From Kribbella soli (GTDB taxonomy: Bacteria; Actinomycetota; Actinomycetes; Propionibacteriales; Kribbellaceae): 64,000 bases of DNA. This document shows positions 35,256-44,055 of this stretch, piece after piece (the stretch's first letter is position 1; every line of letters starts with the position of its first letter). Position numbers and translations under genes: made by a program. Location of the stretch: contig NZ_SJJZ01000001.1 in NCBI RefSeq assembly GCF_004331345.1, positions 1,736,001 through 1,800,000 of the forward strand. Direction: 5' to 3'. The notes under the pieces were generated by a model. It was not told where the DNA came from. It saw only the letters and a program-made list of their open reading frames with translations, and did no database searches.

Positions 35256-35274
35256 TTAGGTAAGGCTAACCTCT
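35256..35274. promoter_or_regulatory. IdeR/DmdR iron box shared by divergent iron genes
   Basis: TTAGGTAAGGCTAACCTCT matches the known IdeR/DmdR operator TTAGGTTAGGCTAACCTAA at 16 of 19 positions. It lies between the siderophore permease operon and the siderophore-interacting protein gene, predicting iron-dependent repression of both. Confidence 0.9.
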
Positions 35275-35352
35275 AGATGCCTCAGAATAACCCGGGCGCC
35301 CTCGGGACCGCATCTGAGCCTCCCCTGCCAGAGTTTACGGAGAACCCACAGC

Positions 35353-36159
35353 ATGACGACTGTGCTCGAGCGACCGATCGTTTTCGACTCGCTCCTGGCC
35401 ACCGTGGCGGCCGTTGAGGACCTGAGCCCGCACCTGCGCCGCGTGACGTTCGTCGCACCGCGGATCGCGGAGGCGGTCACCGCCGGACCGGACCAGCGCA
35501 TCAAGATCCTGCTCACTCCGCCCAACGGCAGTGCGATCAGACTGCCCTCCGGACCCGAGTGGTACGCCGACTGGTGCGCCCAGCCGGTCGACGAGCGCTT
35601 CATCATGCGGACCTACACCGTGCGGGCGCTCCGGCCGGAGGTGGCCGAGCTGGACGTCGAGTTCGTCCTGCACGGGGCCAACGGACCTGCGTCGGCCTGG
35701 GTCAGTGAAGCGGAGCTCGGCGACCAGGTGGGTCTCCTGCTGCCGTTCGCGGTCGACACGACCAGCACGAAGGGCCTGCTGCATTCCGGCGTCGACTACG
35801 TCCCGCCGGCGACCAGCGTGCGCCGGATCCTCGTAGCGGACGAGACGGCGTTGCCGGCACTGGCCGGGATCCTGGAGGAGCTGCCGGCCGCAGTACAGGC
35901 CACGGTGTTCGTCGCCGTACCGGATGCTGCTGACGTGCGGCCGCTGGCCGGCTCGGCCGAGGTCACGTGGGTGACTGAGGGCTCGTTGGTGGACGCGGTG
36001 AAGTCAGGAGCGCTGCCGTTCGACCCTGACTACGCGTGGGTCGCGGGCGAGTCGTCGATGATCAAAGAGGTACGCCGCCACCTCGTGAACGCTGTCGGGA
36101 TGCCGAAGTCCGCGATCTCGTTCCAGGGCTACTGGAAGCGCGGCGAGGCGCACTGCTGA
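35353..36159 (+). CDS. Siderophore-interacting protein (FAD-dependent ferric reductase)
   Basis: A 268-residue flavoprotein of the SIP/ViuB family. The FAD-binding motif MRTYTVRALR (R-x-Y-T) is at about residue 84, the N-terminal beta-barrel precedes it, and the C-terminal NAD(P)H domain includes RRILVADETALPALAGI near 156 and the Trp-Val-Ala-Gly-Glu segment near 228. The C-terminal KSAISFQGYWKRG is diagnostic. It reduces ferric siderophores in the cytoplasm to release iron. The divergent transporter and the shared iron box give the full uptake-release logic. Confidence 0.93.
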   Translation: MTTVLERPIVFDSLLATVAAVEDLSPHLRRVTFVAPRIAEAVTAGPDQRIKILLTPPNGSAIRLPSGPEWYADWCAQPVDERFIMRTYTVRALRPEVAELDVEFVLHGANGPASAWVSEAELGDQVGLLLPFAVDTTSTKGLLHSGVDYVPPATSVRRILVADETALPALAGILEELPAAVQATVFVAVPDAADVRPLAGSAEVTWVTEGSLVDAVKSGALPFDPDYAWVAGESSMIKEVRRHLVNAVGMPKSAISFQGYWKRGEAHC

Positions 36160-36160
36160 T

Positions 36161-36197
36161 CCGGGAGAGCCGGAGGGCAGAGTTCCGGCCCTCCCGG
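36161..36197. terminator. Bidirectional terminator hairpin
   Basis: CCGGGAG-a-GCCGGA (36161-36174) pairs with TCCGGC-c-CTCCCGG (36184-36197), with one internal A/C mismatch. It begins 2 bp after the SIP gene and stands before the convergent alginate-lyase-like gene. Confidence 0.85.
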
Positions 36198-36205
36198 AAG
36201 TTCCA

Positions 36206-37393
36206 CTAGGACGGGTTCTCCGCGTGGGTCAGCGTCTCCCACGCGACGAACAGGTTGTTGGAGCCCGCCGGCCGGCGGGATTCGGTCAGCGCCTGGGTGT
36301 TCGCCATCGCGATCCCGAGGCGGGTGTGCAGCGCGTTGAAACCGACCTCGGTGATCGGTCCGAGCCCGCGGTTGAGCGTGCCCTTACAGAGCCACGACGG
36401 CACCGGCTCCAGGTTGCGTTCCCACTTCGACTGGAAGCCCAGCGCCTGCCGGAGCCGCTCACCGAACTCGGGGTACATGTCGATTCCCTGGATCCGCGCC
36501 GTCTCCAGCACGTGTGAGATCGACGAGATGCCGTAGCCGGTGTGGGTGAAGTCGCGGCAGGTCTCCTGAGTCAAGCCTGTCACGAACGTCCCCTGGCCCT
36601 GCCAGTAGCTGACGATCTTGTCGCGGGTGTTGAGGTTCTGGCTCGGCACCGTCTTCGGCAACGCGCCGTCGGACTCCAGATACACGTACGCCGGTACGCG
36701 CAGCCGGTAGAGCGCGATCGCCTTGTCGTAGATCGCCTTGTCCTCGAGGAACACCCCGATGCCCTGCAGTGCCTCGATCATGCTCAACTCCCAGTTCCCG
36801 TTGGAGTTCGAGCCGTTGATGATCTCGGGGACGTAGACGTTGCGGAGCATGGTGGCGAAGCGGCCGGAGTTCGGCCAGTTGCCGTACACGTGCTTGATGA
36901 TCTCCGCGGCCTTCGGCCACGAGGACGCGGACCAGGCGGTCTGCAGGGGTGCGTTGCTGTTGGTGTGGTCCTGGATGGTCGCCGACCACGCATCCATCAA
37001 CTGGATGGACTTCTGCGCGTAGCGGTCGTCGCGGGTGAGATACCAGAGCAGTGCGTCGGTGTACGCCGCGATGGCGTCCTCACGTTCGTCGGTGCAGCCG
37101 TAGTTCGGGTTCGAGTACGGGCCACACTCCACGACCGCGCGTGGTTTCGGCGTACGGGACAAGGAGGCGTATGCGCTGTTCTTCGCCTGGTTGAAGGCAT
37201 TGGTCCACGGCTGCGCGCCGGCCTGCACCTTGGCGCGGACGAAGTCGAGCTGGGCCTGACTCGATCCGACACCGGGATGGATGAACGTCGCAGGTGCGTC
37301 GACTGATTGCGACGAGGCGGCTGCCGGACTGCTGAGGGTCCCGGCGACCAGCGCGGCACAGGCGGCGGCCAGGACGAAGGGCGTCTTTCGCAT
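36206..37393 (-). CDS. Secreted alginate lyase family protein
   Basis: A 395-residue secreted protein. The signal peptide is about residues 1-26 (cleavage after AAA). The mature part is an alpha-toroid of the alginate lyase superfamily (PF05426-like): AYTDALLWYLTRDDRYAQKSI, NSNGNWELSMIEALQGIGVF and CRDFTHTGYGISSISHV, the Asn-Trp-Glu and His-Thr-Gly-Tyr segments being the usual active-site elements. It would cleave an acidic polysaccharide by beta-elimination; alginate itself is not proven. Two copies of a 25-bp dyad lie 103-159 bp upstream and suggest substrate-dependent control. No polysaccharide uptake genes are adjacent. Confidence 0.85.
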   Translation of the reverse strand: MRKTPFVLAAACAALVAGTLSSPAAASSQSVDAPATFIHPGVGSSQAQLDFVRAKVQAGAQPWTNAFNQAKNSAYASLSRTPKPRAVVECGPYSNPNYGCTDEREDAIAAYTDALLWYLTRDDRYAQKSIQLMDAWSATIQDHTNSNAPLQTAWSASSWPKAAEIIKHVYGNWPNSGRFATMLRNVYVPEIINGSNSNGNWELSMIEALQGIGVFLEDKAIYDKAIALYRLRVPAYVYLESDGALPKTVPSQNLNTRDKIVSYWQGQGTFVTGLTQETCRDFTHTGYGISSISHVLETARIQGIDMYPEFGERLRQALGFQSKWERNLEPVPSWLCKGTLNRGLGPITEVGFNALHTRLGIAMANTQALTESRRPAGSNNLFVAWETLTHAENPS

Positions 37394-37495
37394 GGGCGGT
37401 GTCCTGTCTTCGGGGGCGGTAGGACAGCGGTTTCCACCGCAGTTTCACGACGCCCGACGACCGCGGTCAAGACCTCGCCGGTACCGGAACTTCCC

Positions 37496-37552
37496 TGGAA
37501 CACAGCGCCCTTCTGTCCCATTTCCCATGGAACAAAAGGCGTTCCTGTCCCA
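37496..37552. promoter_or_regulatory. Two tandem 25-bp dyads upstream of alginate-lyase-like gene
   Basis: TGGAACA-N11-TGTCCCA occurs at 37496-37520 and again at 37528-37552, exactly 32 bp apart (about three helical turns). Each copy is an imperfect inverted repeat and the two agree at 19 of 25 positions. They look like paired operators of an unidentified dimeric regulator. Confidence 0.6.
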
Positions 37553-37948
37553 CTAGTGACCGAGCTGGCTGGTGATGCGTTCGACGACGATGCTCGTCGC
37601 GTAGCGCGTCGTACCCGGCGGCTCGACGTCGGTCCAGCCGCCGGTGTACTTCCGCGCAACCGCCTGCTCCAGCGCGAGCTCCGGATCCGGAACCAGGTCG
37701 TCGACCCGGCCCCGCAGCTCGACGTAGTACGTCGGCCGGGCCGGGTCGACGATCACCAGCGAGATCAACGGATTCCGCTGCAGGTTGCGCAGCTTCTGCC
37801 GCCCGTCCACCAGGCTGATGCGCACCCGCTCGCCGTCCCACAGGAACCACAGCGGCGTCACCTGCGGTTCGCCGCGTTTGCCGATCGTCCCCACCAGCGC
37901 AATCGCCGTCGAAGACAGCAGGTCATGAAACTCACCAGGAATCTCCAC
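37553..37948 (-). CDS. PPOX-class pyridoxamine phosphate oxidase-like flavin/F420 reductase
   Basis: A 131-residue split-barrel protein. GTIGKRGEPQVTPLWFLWDGERV, KLRNLQRNPLISLVIVDP and the final TRYATSIVVERI are typical of PPOX-class F420- or FMN-binding oxidoreductases of actinomycetes. The GTG at 37948 is chosen because residues before it in the longer frame are Pro/Arg-rich and overlap the TetR gene. It is transcribed just after that TetR gene (16-nt gap). Substrate unknown; F420 use is plausible from family but not demonstrable here. Confidence 0.85.
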   Translation of the reverse strand: MEIPGEFHDLLSSTAIALVGTIGKRGEPQVTPLWFLWDGERVRISLVDGRQKLRNLQRNPLISLVIVDPARPTYYVELRGRVDDLVPDPELALEQAVARKYTGGWTDVEPPGTTRYATSIVVERITSQLGH

Positions 37949-37964
37949 GGTGGCGAGAATAGGC

Positions 37965-38549
37965 TCAGTTGAGGGCGAGCTCACCGGCCTGGATGCCGGC
38001 CGCGTCCAGAAGGGCGGCGGCGGTGGTCGCTCCGATGCCGCCGAGCGGCTGGGCGCGGACCACCGCACGGGCGGCCGCACCGTCGAAGATCATCGTGAGC
38101 TGGACGGCCAGCGTGGACGGATCCTCCGCGCCGGCCTTCACCAGCTCGCGGTGGAAGAAGTCGGTGAGCTGCTGTTTGAAGTGCCGCGCCACCACCGACC
38201 CCGGGTGCTCGGGGTTCTTCAGCTCCACCGCCGTACTGACATAGGGGCAGCCGAGGTAGTTGCCCGCCGCAACGATGTCGTCCTGCCGCTCGAACACGGT
38301 GAGGATCCGCTCCCGCGGCGCACGGTCGTCCTCGGCCCCCGGATGCAGCAACGTCTGGTACGCCGGACCGCGGCTGGCCAGGCTCTCCGCGATCAGCTCG
38401 TCCTTCGACCGGAACAGCTGGTACATGGACTTCTTCGACACCCCCGCCGCCTTGCAGAGCGCGTCCACGCCGATGTTGACGCCGTCGCGGTAGAAGAGTT
38501 CGCCCGCGGCGTCCAGAAGCCGCTCACGGGGAGTTGCGGAAGTGCTCAT
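37965..38549 (-). CDS. TetR/AcrR family transcriptional regulator
   Basis: A 194-residue repressor. The helix-turn-helix covers about residues 8-54 (RLLDAAGELFYRDGVNIGVD, then CKAAGVSKKSMYQLFRSKDELI). The C-terminal domain begins near residue 80 and contains GCPYVSTAVEL, usual in the TetR_C group. It diverges from an SDR gene; the 88-bp gap contains two near-identical AAACNGATCGGTTT palindromes. It probably represses itself, the downstream PPOX gene and the SDR. Confidence 0.9.
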   Translation of the reverse strand: MSTSATPRERLLDAAGELFYRDGVNIGVDALCKAAGVSKKSMYQLFRSKDELIAESLASRGPAYQTLLHPGAEDDRAPRERILTVFERQDDIVAAGNYLGCPYVSTAVELKNPEHPGSVVARHFKQQLTDFFHRELVKAGAEDPSTLAVQLTMIFDGAAARAVVRAQPLGGIGATTAAALLDAAGIQAGELALN

Positions 38550-38582
38550 GTCATCGAGGGTACCGGCTGGATTTGAAATCAG

Positions 38583-38625
38583 AAACCGATCGGTTTACGG
38601 TGATGGAAACAGATCGGTTTCCATC
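38583..38625. promoter_or_regulatory. Twin TetR operators between tetR and SDR gene
   Basis: AAACCGATCGGTTT (38583-38596) is a perfect 14-bp palindrome; AAACAGATCGGTTT (38607-38620) differs at one base and sits inside a longer dyad GATGGAAAC-N6-GTTTCCATC (38602-38625). The copies are 24 bp apart. The second ends just before the SDR ribosome site AAGGAG, so binding should block the SDR gene. Confidence 0.75.
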
Positions 38626-38637
38626 AAGGAGTTCCAG

Positions 38638-39339
38638 ATGACCACACTCGAAGGCGCCGTTGTCCTGGTCACCGGCGGGCAGCGCGGGATCGGCAAGGCG
38701 ATCGTCGACGACCTGCTCACCCGCGGCGCGGCCAAGGTCTACGCGACCGCCCGCAACCCCAGCCCGAGCACCGACCCGCGCGTCGTACCGCTGCCGCTCG
38801 AGATCACCGACCAGGCCTCGATCGACGCACTGGCCGCGGCCGCGCCGGACGTCACGGTGCTGATCAACAACGCCGGCGCGGGCTCGCCGGACAACTACCT
38901 CGACGCCCCGATCGAGGACGTCCGCGCGGTCTTCGAGGCGAACTTCTTCGGCCCGCTGCAGCTCACCCGGGCGTTCGTCCCGATCATCGAGCGCAACGGC
39001 GGCGGCCACATCCTGAACGCCCACTCGGCCCTGTCCTGGGTCGCCCGGCACGGCGCGTACTCCGCGACGAAGGCCGCGTTCTGGCTGCAGACCAACGCGA
39101 TCCGGCTCGAGCTGCTGAACCGCGGCATCGGCGTCACCGGCCTGCACATGGGGTACGTCGACACCGATATGACGACCGCCGTGACCGCGCCGAAGTCCCG
39201 CCCCGAGGACATCGCCAAGCAGGCCCTCGACGGCATCGAGTCGGGCGCGCACGAGGTGCTTGCCGATGACACCGCCCGTGGCGCGAAGGCCTCGACAGCG
39301 CTCGACCTGACTGCCGTTTATCCCGAGCTAGCCGGCTGA
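38638..39339 (+). CDS. Short-chain dehydrogenase/reductase
   Basis: A 233-residue classical SDR. The cofactor motif is TGGQRGIG (about 12-19), NNAG is near 79, the catalytic Ser lies in NAHSALSW and YSATK gives the catalytic Tyr and Lys (about 141-145). AAGGAG 6 nt before the ATG at 38638 selects this start over an upstream in-frame ATG. The TetR twin operators lie immediately upstream. NADPH or NADH preference and substrate are not clear; such TetR-controlled SDRs often reduce reactive carbonyls or quinones. Confidence 0.92.
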   Translation: MTTLEGAVVLVTGGQRGIGKAIVDDLLTRGAAKVYATARNPSPSTDPRVVPLPLEITDQASIDALAAAAPDVTVLINNAGAGSPDNYLDAPIEDVRAVFEANFFGPLQLTRAFVPIIERNGGGHILNAHSALSWVARHGAYSATKAAFWLQTNAIRLELLNRGIGVTGLHMGYVDTDMTTAVTAPKSRPEDIAKQALDGIESGAHEVLADDTARGAKASTALDLTAVYPELAG

Positions 39340-39924
39340 CACGTAGACGTCGCGGTCGCGGGTGTACTCCATGGCACCCGCGATCCCGTCGGCCACGTCG
39401 GCGCCGAGTTCGCGCTCGACGACGTACAGCGCCAGATCGATCCCCGCGGTGATGCCGCCCGCGGTGACGAGCGTGCCGTCGTCGACGACGCGGTTGGTCT
39501 TCAGCTCGGCGCCGAACGTCTGCAGCTCGGCCCACGCGCCACGGTTCGTCGTTGCCGCGCGACCCTTCACCAGGCCGGCCTCGGCGAGCAGCATCGAGCC
39601 GGTGCAGACCGAACCGATCCACTGCAGCGACGGCGCCAGCTCGGCGATCCGCGCCGGCACTTCGCCCCGACGCGCCTCGGCCCAGGCGCCCTTCTCCGCG
39701 CGATTCATCCAGCCACCACCCGGAACGAACAGCGCATCCGGCTGCCCGAGCCCCTCAGGCGCCTTGAACTGCAGGCCATGCAGCCCGGTCACCTCAGTCG
39801 GCCCGTCCAGGCCCACCAGCGCCATCTCGAACCCGGGCCGCCGCGAGGCGTGACTCCACACCTCGAACGGCCCCATCACGTCCATCTCGTCCACACCGTC
39901 GAACACCAGAATCTCGATCCGCAT
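39328..39924 (-). CDS. DJ-1/PfpI family protein
   Basis: A 198-residue class I glutamine amidotransferase-like protein. The nucleophile elbow carries the reactive cysteine in GSVCTGSMLLAEAG (about residue 106), with the supporting Asp/Glu in FDGVDEMDVMGPFEV near the N-terminus, the pattern of isonitrile hydratase-like and GlxA-like proteins. There is no AraC DNA-binding domain. It overlaps the SDR 3' end by 12 bp in convergent orientation. Activity could be hydratase, glyoxalase or redox sensing; sequence alone does not decide. Confidence 0.88.
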   Translation of the reverse strand: MRIEILVFDGVDEMDVMGPFEVWSHASRRPGFEMALVGLDGPTEVTGLHGLQFKAPEGLGQPDALFVPGGGWMNRAEKGAWAEARRGEVPARIAELAPSLQWIGSVCTGSMLLAEAGLVKGRAATTNRGAWAELQTFGAELKTNRVVDDGTLVTAGGITAGIDLALYVVERELGADVADGIAGAMEYTRDRDVYVSAG

Positions 39925-40098
39925 GCCTCAACCCAACTGGGGCGCGGCGACGGGAGCCAGTGGCCACGAGGCCGTGGTTCGCAAGATTCTGGCCACCTCT
40001 CGGCGCACGGTTGGCACCGCTGAGCGCTTGCTGCTCGCACCAGGGTCACCAGACCGCTACATCTGGTGGGGACATCCCGCCGCCCCTGGAGGTCCACC

Positions 40099-42108
40099 GT
40101 GAGACGTCCTGCCGCAGTTGTCACGACCCTTCTCGCCCTGTCCGCCGGTCTCGTCGTGACCGTCGTACCGACTCAGGCCGGTGCAGCAACCGGCTGCGAT
40201 GCAGCGTCCGCCGGCTTCACACCGGTGCTGCAGCTCGACCTGCCCGAACGAGCCAACTACCTGAACACCACCCCGCCCTACAGCCTCGACCGGACCGCCG
40301 AGATCGGCTCCAACTTCGACCGTGTCGGCTACTGCCTGGAACTCGACGGGCAGTGGGTGTGGACGGCGATGGAACCGTTCAGCACCGACGCCCGCCGGAT
40401 CGGTCTGCCGACCGGGCCGGGAGAGATCGTGCGCCAACGCGTCGGCGATCTCGACGTGCGATCCAACGTGCCCGGCGTGACCGAGGGCACGGGTCAGTCC
40501 GGCTACCTGGAGATGTGGCCGAACCAGTACGCGAAGACAGCGAGCGCCCAAGTGGCGAACGCGTCGGCGACCACGTACGACGCCGACGACAGCCCGACGA
40601 CAACCCTCGGCTACGGCTCGTTCCAGGTCTCGCAGGTCGGGCCGACGCGGCCGTCGACCGTGCCCGCGAAGCCGGTGTTCGCGATCAACACCTTCACCCA
40701 GTCGGACACCAGCCTGCTGTCGCTCGGCATCGGCGCGAGGCCCACTGCCGATCCGGACTGGACGTTCGCCGACAACGCAGCGCAGTACACCCAACGCCGG
40801 CTGACGGCGTACGTCCGCACCTCGCTCGTCACACTGACCGAGTCGCCTCAGGACCGGCAGTTGGTGCCGCGCGACAGCAAGGGTGGCGCGACGGTGCCCG
40901 TCGCCGGCCGCATGACGGATCCACGGGTCAAGAGCGTGCAGTTGGCGGTGACCAGCAACGGCAAGACGGATCTCTACACCTCGGCGTCGAGGCAGTTCCG
41001 GTTCACGCCGCGGATCCGTGCGGGGTTGCACGAGTACACGTTCGAGCTGCGGGCGCTCGGTCGGGTGGTGGCTCGCCGCGAAGGCATCGTGTCCGGTGAC
41101 GTGTACGTCGTCCAAGGGCAGTCGAACGCCGAAGCGTCGATGTACAACGGTGCCGCGAGTGGCGAGGAATCGCCGTACCTGCGCAGTTTCGGCAGTCCGG
41201 TCTCCGATCCGTCGATCTCCGCCGCGGACCGGGTCTGGGGTTACGCGACCGGCGACGTGTCCCGGCAGTCAGGTTCGGTCGGGCAGTGGGCGATCCGGAT
41301 GGGCCGGCAGCTCGTCGACAAGTACAAGGTCCCGATCGCACTCATCAACGGTGCGCACGGCGGTCAGCCGATCAGCTTCTTCCAGCGCAACGACGCGAAC
41401 CCCGACGACATCGCCACCAACTACGGCCGACTCCGGCAGCGTCTGACGGCCGCAGGCGTCATCGGCCACCTCCGCGGCGTTCTCTGGTACCAGGGCGAGT
41501 CCGACAACGACAACGCGGCCGTGCACGTCAGCGGCTTCACGTCACTCCTCCAGGACTGGCGCTCCGACTTCGGTACGACGCCGAAGTACTACGTCTACCA
41601 AGTCCGTACATCGCCCTGCAGCAACTCGACCAGTACAAGTCTGCGCGAGGCACAGCGCGAGATGGGTGACACGCTCGGCGTCACCGTGCTGTCGACCACA
41701 GGGCTGTCCGGCCATGACGGCTGCCACTACGCGTACGCCGGTGGCTACCGCGACATGGGCGACCACACGTACGCCGTACTGGCCCGCGACCTGTACGGCG
41801 GTCCATCCGCCGGCGTGGCTCCGCCGAACCCGCGCAGTGTCACGGCCAGTGGCTCACAGCTCACGGTCCAGCTGCGATCGGCCGATCCGCTCACCGTGGA
41901 GGAAGGTGTGGCTGCTGACTTCCGAGTGGATGGCGCTGCAGTCACCGTGACGTCTGTCGCTTACCAACCGGGCAAGCTGGTGCTGCAGCTGTCCGGTCCG
42001 CCAACAGGAGCGACTGCCCTCACCTACCAGGCTCATCTGCGTGCGGGTCCGTGGATCACGAACGCCATCGGCACGGGTCTACTGACTTTCACGCTGCCGA
42101 TCGGCTGA
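40099..42108 (+). CDS. Secreted SASA (sialate O-acetylesterase-like) carbohydrate esterase
   Basis: A 669-residue secreted esterase with a signal peptide (cleavage near QAGA-AT, about residue 31). The N-terminal half (30-340) is beta-rich and unassigned. The catalytic SGNH/SASA domain begins VYVVQGQSNAEA (about 348, nucleophile Ser), continues with VLWYQGESDN (about 463) and ends with the Asp/His pair in SGHDGCHYAYAGGYRDMG (about 545). A C-terminal beta-sandwich follows. GGAGG 6 nt before the GTG at 40099 marks the start. It probably removes acetyl groups from extracellular polysaccharide; the alginate-lyase-like gene nearby fits this use. Confidence 0.85.
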   Translation: MRRPAAVVTTLLALSAGLVVTVVPTQAGAATGCDAASAGFTPVLQLDLPERANYLNTTPPYSLDRTAEIGSNFDRVGYCLELDGQWVWTAMEPFSTDARRIGLPTGPGEIVRQRVGDLDVRSNVPGVTEGTGQSGYLEMWPNQYAKTASAQVANASATTYDADDSPTTTLGYGSFQVSQVGPTRPSTVPAKPVFAINTFTQSDTSLLSLGIGARPTADPDWTFADNAAQYTQRRLTAYVRTSLVTLTESPQDRQLVPRDSKGGATVPVAGRMTDPRVKSVQLAVTSNGKTDLYTSASRQFRFTPRIRAGLHEYTFELRALGRVVARREGIVSGDVYVVQGQSNAEASMYNGAASGEESPYLRSFGSPVSDPSISAADRVWGYATGDVSRQSGSVGQWAIRMGRQLVDKYKVPIALINGAHGGQPISFFQRNDANPDDIATNYGRLRQRLTAAGVIGHLRGVLWYQGESDNDNAAVHVSGFTSLLQDWRSDFGTTPKYYVYQVRTSPCSNSTSTSLREAQREMGDTLGVTVLSTTGLSGHDGCHYAYAGGYRDMGDHTYAVLARDLYGGPSAGVAPPNPRSVTASGSQLTVQLRSADPLTVEEGVAADFRVDGAAVTVTSVAYQPGKLVLQLSGPPTGATALTYQAHLRAGPWITNAIGTGLLTFTLPIG

Positions 42109-42118
42109 CCTCGGCGAA

Positions 42119-42146
42119 AAGGGCGGCCGGCTCACCGGCCGCCCTT
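42119..42146. terminator. Strong terminator hairpin
   Basis: AAGGGCGGCCGG (42119-42130) and CCGGCCGCCCTT (42135-42146) form a perfect 12-bp stem with a CTCA loop, 10 bp after the esterase stop and 34 bp before the kinase start. Confidence 0.93.
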
Positions 42147-42180
42147 GGTCTGATGTCGACGTACCGTAGAAGGCATGTCA

Positions 42181-44031
42181 GTGACAGGGGGGCCGCCTTC
42201 CACCCGCGAAGAGGAGGTGGAAGAGCGGGTCGGGCCGTACCGACTGATCCGACGGCTCGGACAGGGCGGCATGGGTGTCGTCTATCTGGCCGAGGGGCCC
42301 GAACACCAAGAGGTCGCGCTGAAGGTGCTGCGGTCGCACGTGGCGCACGACCCGATCGCGCGGGCCCGGTTGCAGCGCGAAGCGACCACGCTGCAGAAGG
42401 TGAACCACCCCGGTGTGGCCGGCATCCTCGACCACGACCTGGAGAGCGAGCGGCCCTACCTGGTGACCCGCTTCGTTCCTGGCCGCCCGCTGGACGAGCA
42501 GGTGGACGAGCGCGGACCGCTGACCCCGCGCAAGTGGCTCCCGCTGGCCGGCTGCCTCGCAGAGTCGCTCCAGGCGATCCACGCTGCCGGAGTGATCCAC
42601 CGCGACCTCAAGCCCGGCAACGTGATGATGTGCAACGGCAAGCCGGTGATGATCGACTTCGGCATCGCACAGGCCGCCGACGACCTGCGACTCACCCAGA
42701 CCGGTCTGGTGATCGGTACGCCGGGCTATCTGGCACCTGAGCTCATCGAGGGCGAGATGGTGTCGCAGTCCGCGGACTGGTGGGGCTGGGCGGCCACTGC
42801 GGCGTTCGCCGCGACCGGACGGCGACCGTTCGGCAAGGGACCGTTCGAGGCGGTGCTGGCCCGGGTCCACTCGGGACAGGCCGACCTGGACGGGCTGGAC
42901 CCGCGACTGAAGTCACTGCTCGCCGCAGCGCTCTCACCGAACAAGGCCGATCGGCCTACGCAGGAAGAGATCATGACCGGCCTCAGCCGGTACGCCGAGG
43001 GTCGCGACGCGCTCCCGCCACGTGAGAATCAGACCGTGGCCGCCGTACCGCCGACCAAGCTGGTGACGAAGCTCATGCCGACCGAGGAGCCCGCGGTCGA
43101 GGAGCCGACGGGACCGACGCCGACCCAGGTGGCTCAGCTGGTTCCGCCGGTGATTCCGCCGCTGTCTGCGTTCACTCCGATCCGGGACAAGCTCCGGGAC
43201 GCTGCCGCGAAGAAGCCGGTGGCGGAGGCACCTCCTGTACAGCCCGCGGGCTACTACGGTCCGTATGCGCCTGCGCCGTACCAGAGTGCGCCGCCGTACC
43301 AGAGTGGTCCTCCGGCGCCTTACCAGCAGCCTGCGCAGCCGGTGCCTGTCCCAGCTCAACCAGCGCAGCCGGTCAAGTCTCCGCCGACTGGTCGGCGTAC
43401 TGCGGTCATCGTCGGCTTCATGCTCGCGCTCACCGGACTGGTCGCGCTGACTCCGGGGCTCGGCGCAGTTGTGGCCATCCTGCTGCTGGTGCTCGCCCGA
43501 ACGGTGGACCGCTCGAGTACGGCGCTGATGCGGCGCCGCCAGGTCCGCGGCCGGGCGGGGAAGTCGGACGGCGTCATCGCGGCGGCCGCCAGCCCGCTGC
43601 AACTCGCGACCGCGGCCCTGATCACGCTGCCGTGCCTGATCCTGCCGCTGCTCACAGCGGTTGTTGTCGGCGGCATCGTCACCGCCGTGGCGGCCTCGAC
43701 GTACGACCTCGACTGGCCGCCGCTGTCTGCTGTCGGGTTCGGGAGCGCTGCCCTCACGGCACTGTTCTGCTGCTGGTGGGGGCCGGGCGGCAGCTCATTG
43801 CGTCGTGGCGCACACATCGCAGCACGCAACGTCTTCCGCCCGCACTGGTTGTCCGCACTCGTCGCCGTCGTCCTGCTGGCCCTCGGCGGCCTGATGTTCT
43901 ACAAGGCGACCCAGGGCGCCGGCGCCGACTGGGCGCGGTCTCCGATCCAGACGCCGAACATCGAGCGCCCGACGCTCGGCGACCTGCGCAACGCCCCGTT
44001 CATCCGGGACCTCCCCATCATCGGCAACTGA
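42181..44031 (+). CDS. Membrane Ser/Thr protein kinase (PknB-like)
   Basis: A 616-residue kinase. The catalytic domain is at about 15-275: Gly loop LGQGGMGVVYLAE, the Lys in VALKVL, HRDLKPGNV (about 140), DFG as MIDFGIAQ, activation segment GTPGYLAPE. A Pro/Gln-rich linker (about 290-395) with YQS/APYQ repeats leads to four hydrophobic helices (about 405-445, 480-515, 525-545 and 555-580) and a short outside tail. There are no PASTA repeats. GAAGG 7 nt upstream favours GTG 42181 over ATG 42175. It is a membrane sensor kinase with unknown signal. Confidence 0.9.
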   Translation: MTGGPPSTREEEVEERVGPYRLIRRLGQGGMGVVYLAEGPEHQEVALKVLRSHVAHDPIARARLQREATTLQKVNHPGVAGILDHDLESERPYLVTRFVPGRPLDEQVDERGPLTPRKWLPLAGCLAESLQAIHAAGVIHRDLKPGNVMMCNGKPVMIDFGIAQAADDLRLTQTGLVIGTPGYLAPELIEGEMVSQSADWWGWAATAAFAATGRRPFGKGPFEAVLARVHSGQADLDGLDPRLKSLLAAALSPNKADRPTQEEIMTGLSRYAEGRDALPPRENQTVAAVPPTKLVTKLMPTEEPAVEEPTGPTPTQVAQLVPPVIPPLSAFTPIRDKLRDAAAKKPVAEAPPVQPAGYYGPYAPAPYQSAPPYQSGPPAPYQQPAQPVPVPAQPAQPVKSPPTGRRTAVIVGFMLALTGLVALTPGLGAVVAILLLVLARTVDRSSTALMRRRQVRGRAGKSDGVIAAAASPLQLATAALITLPCLILPLLTAVVVGGIVTAVAASTYDLDWPPLSAVGFGSAALTALFCCWWGPGGSSLRRGAHIAARNVFRPHWLSALVAVVLLALGGLMFYKATQGAGADWARSPIQTPNIERPTLGDLRNAPFIRDLPIIGN

Positions 44032-44045
44032 CGACGGGGAGGTCC
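44007..44045. terminator. Hairpin at the kinase-purA convergent junction
   Basis: GGACCTCCCC (44007-44016) pairs with GGGGAGGTCC (44036-44045). The left arm lies inside the last codons of the kinase gene; the structure can stop both convergent transcripts. Confidence 0.75.
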
Positions 44046-44055
44046 TCGGCTCAGC

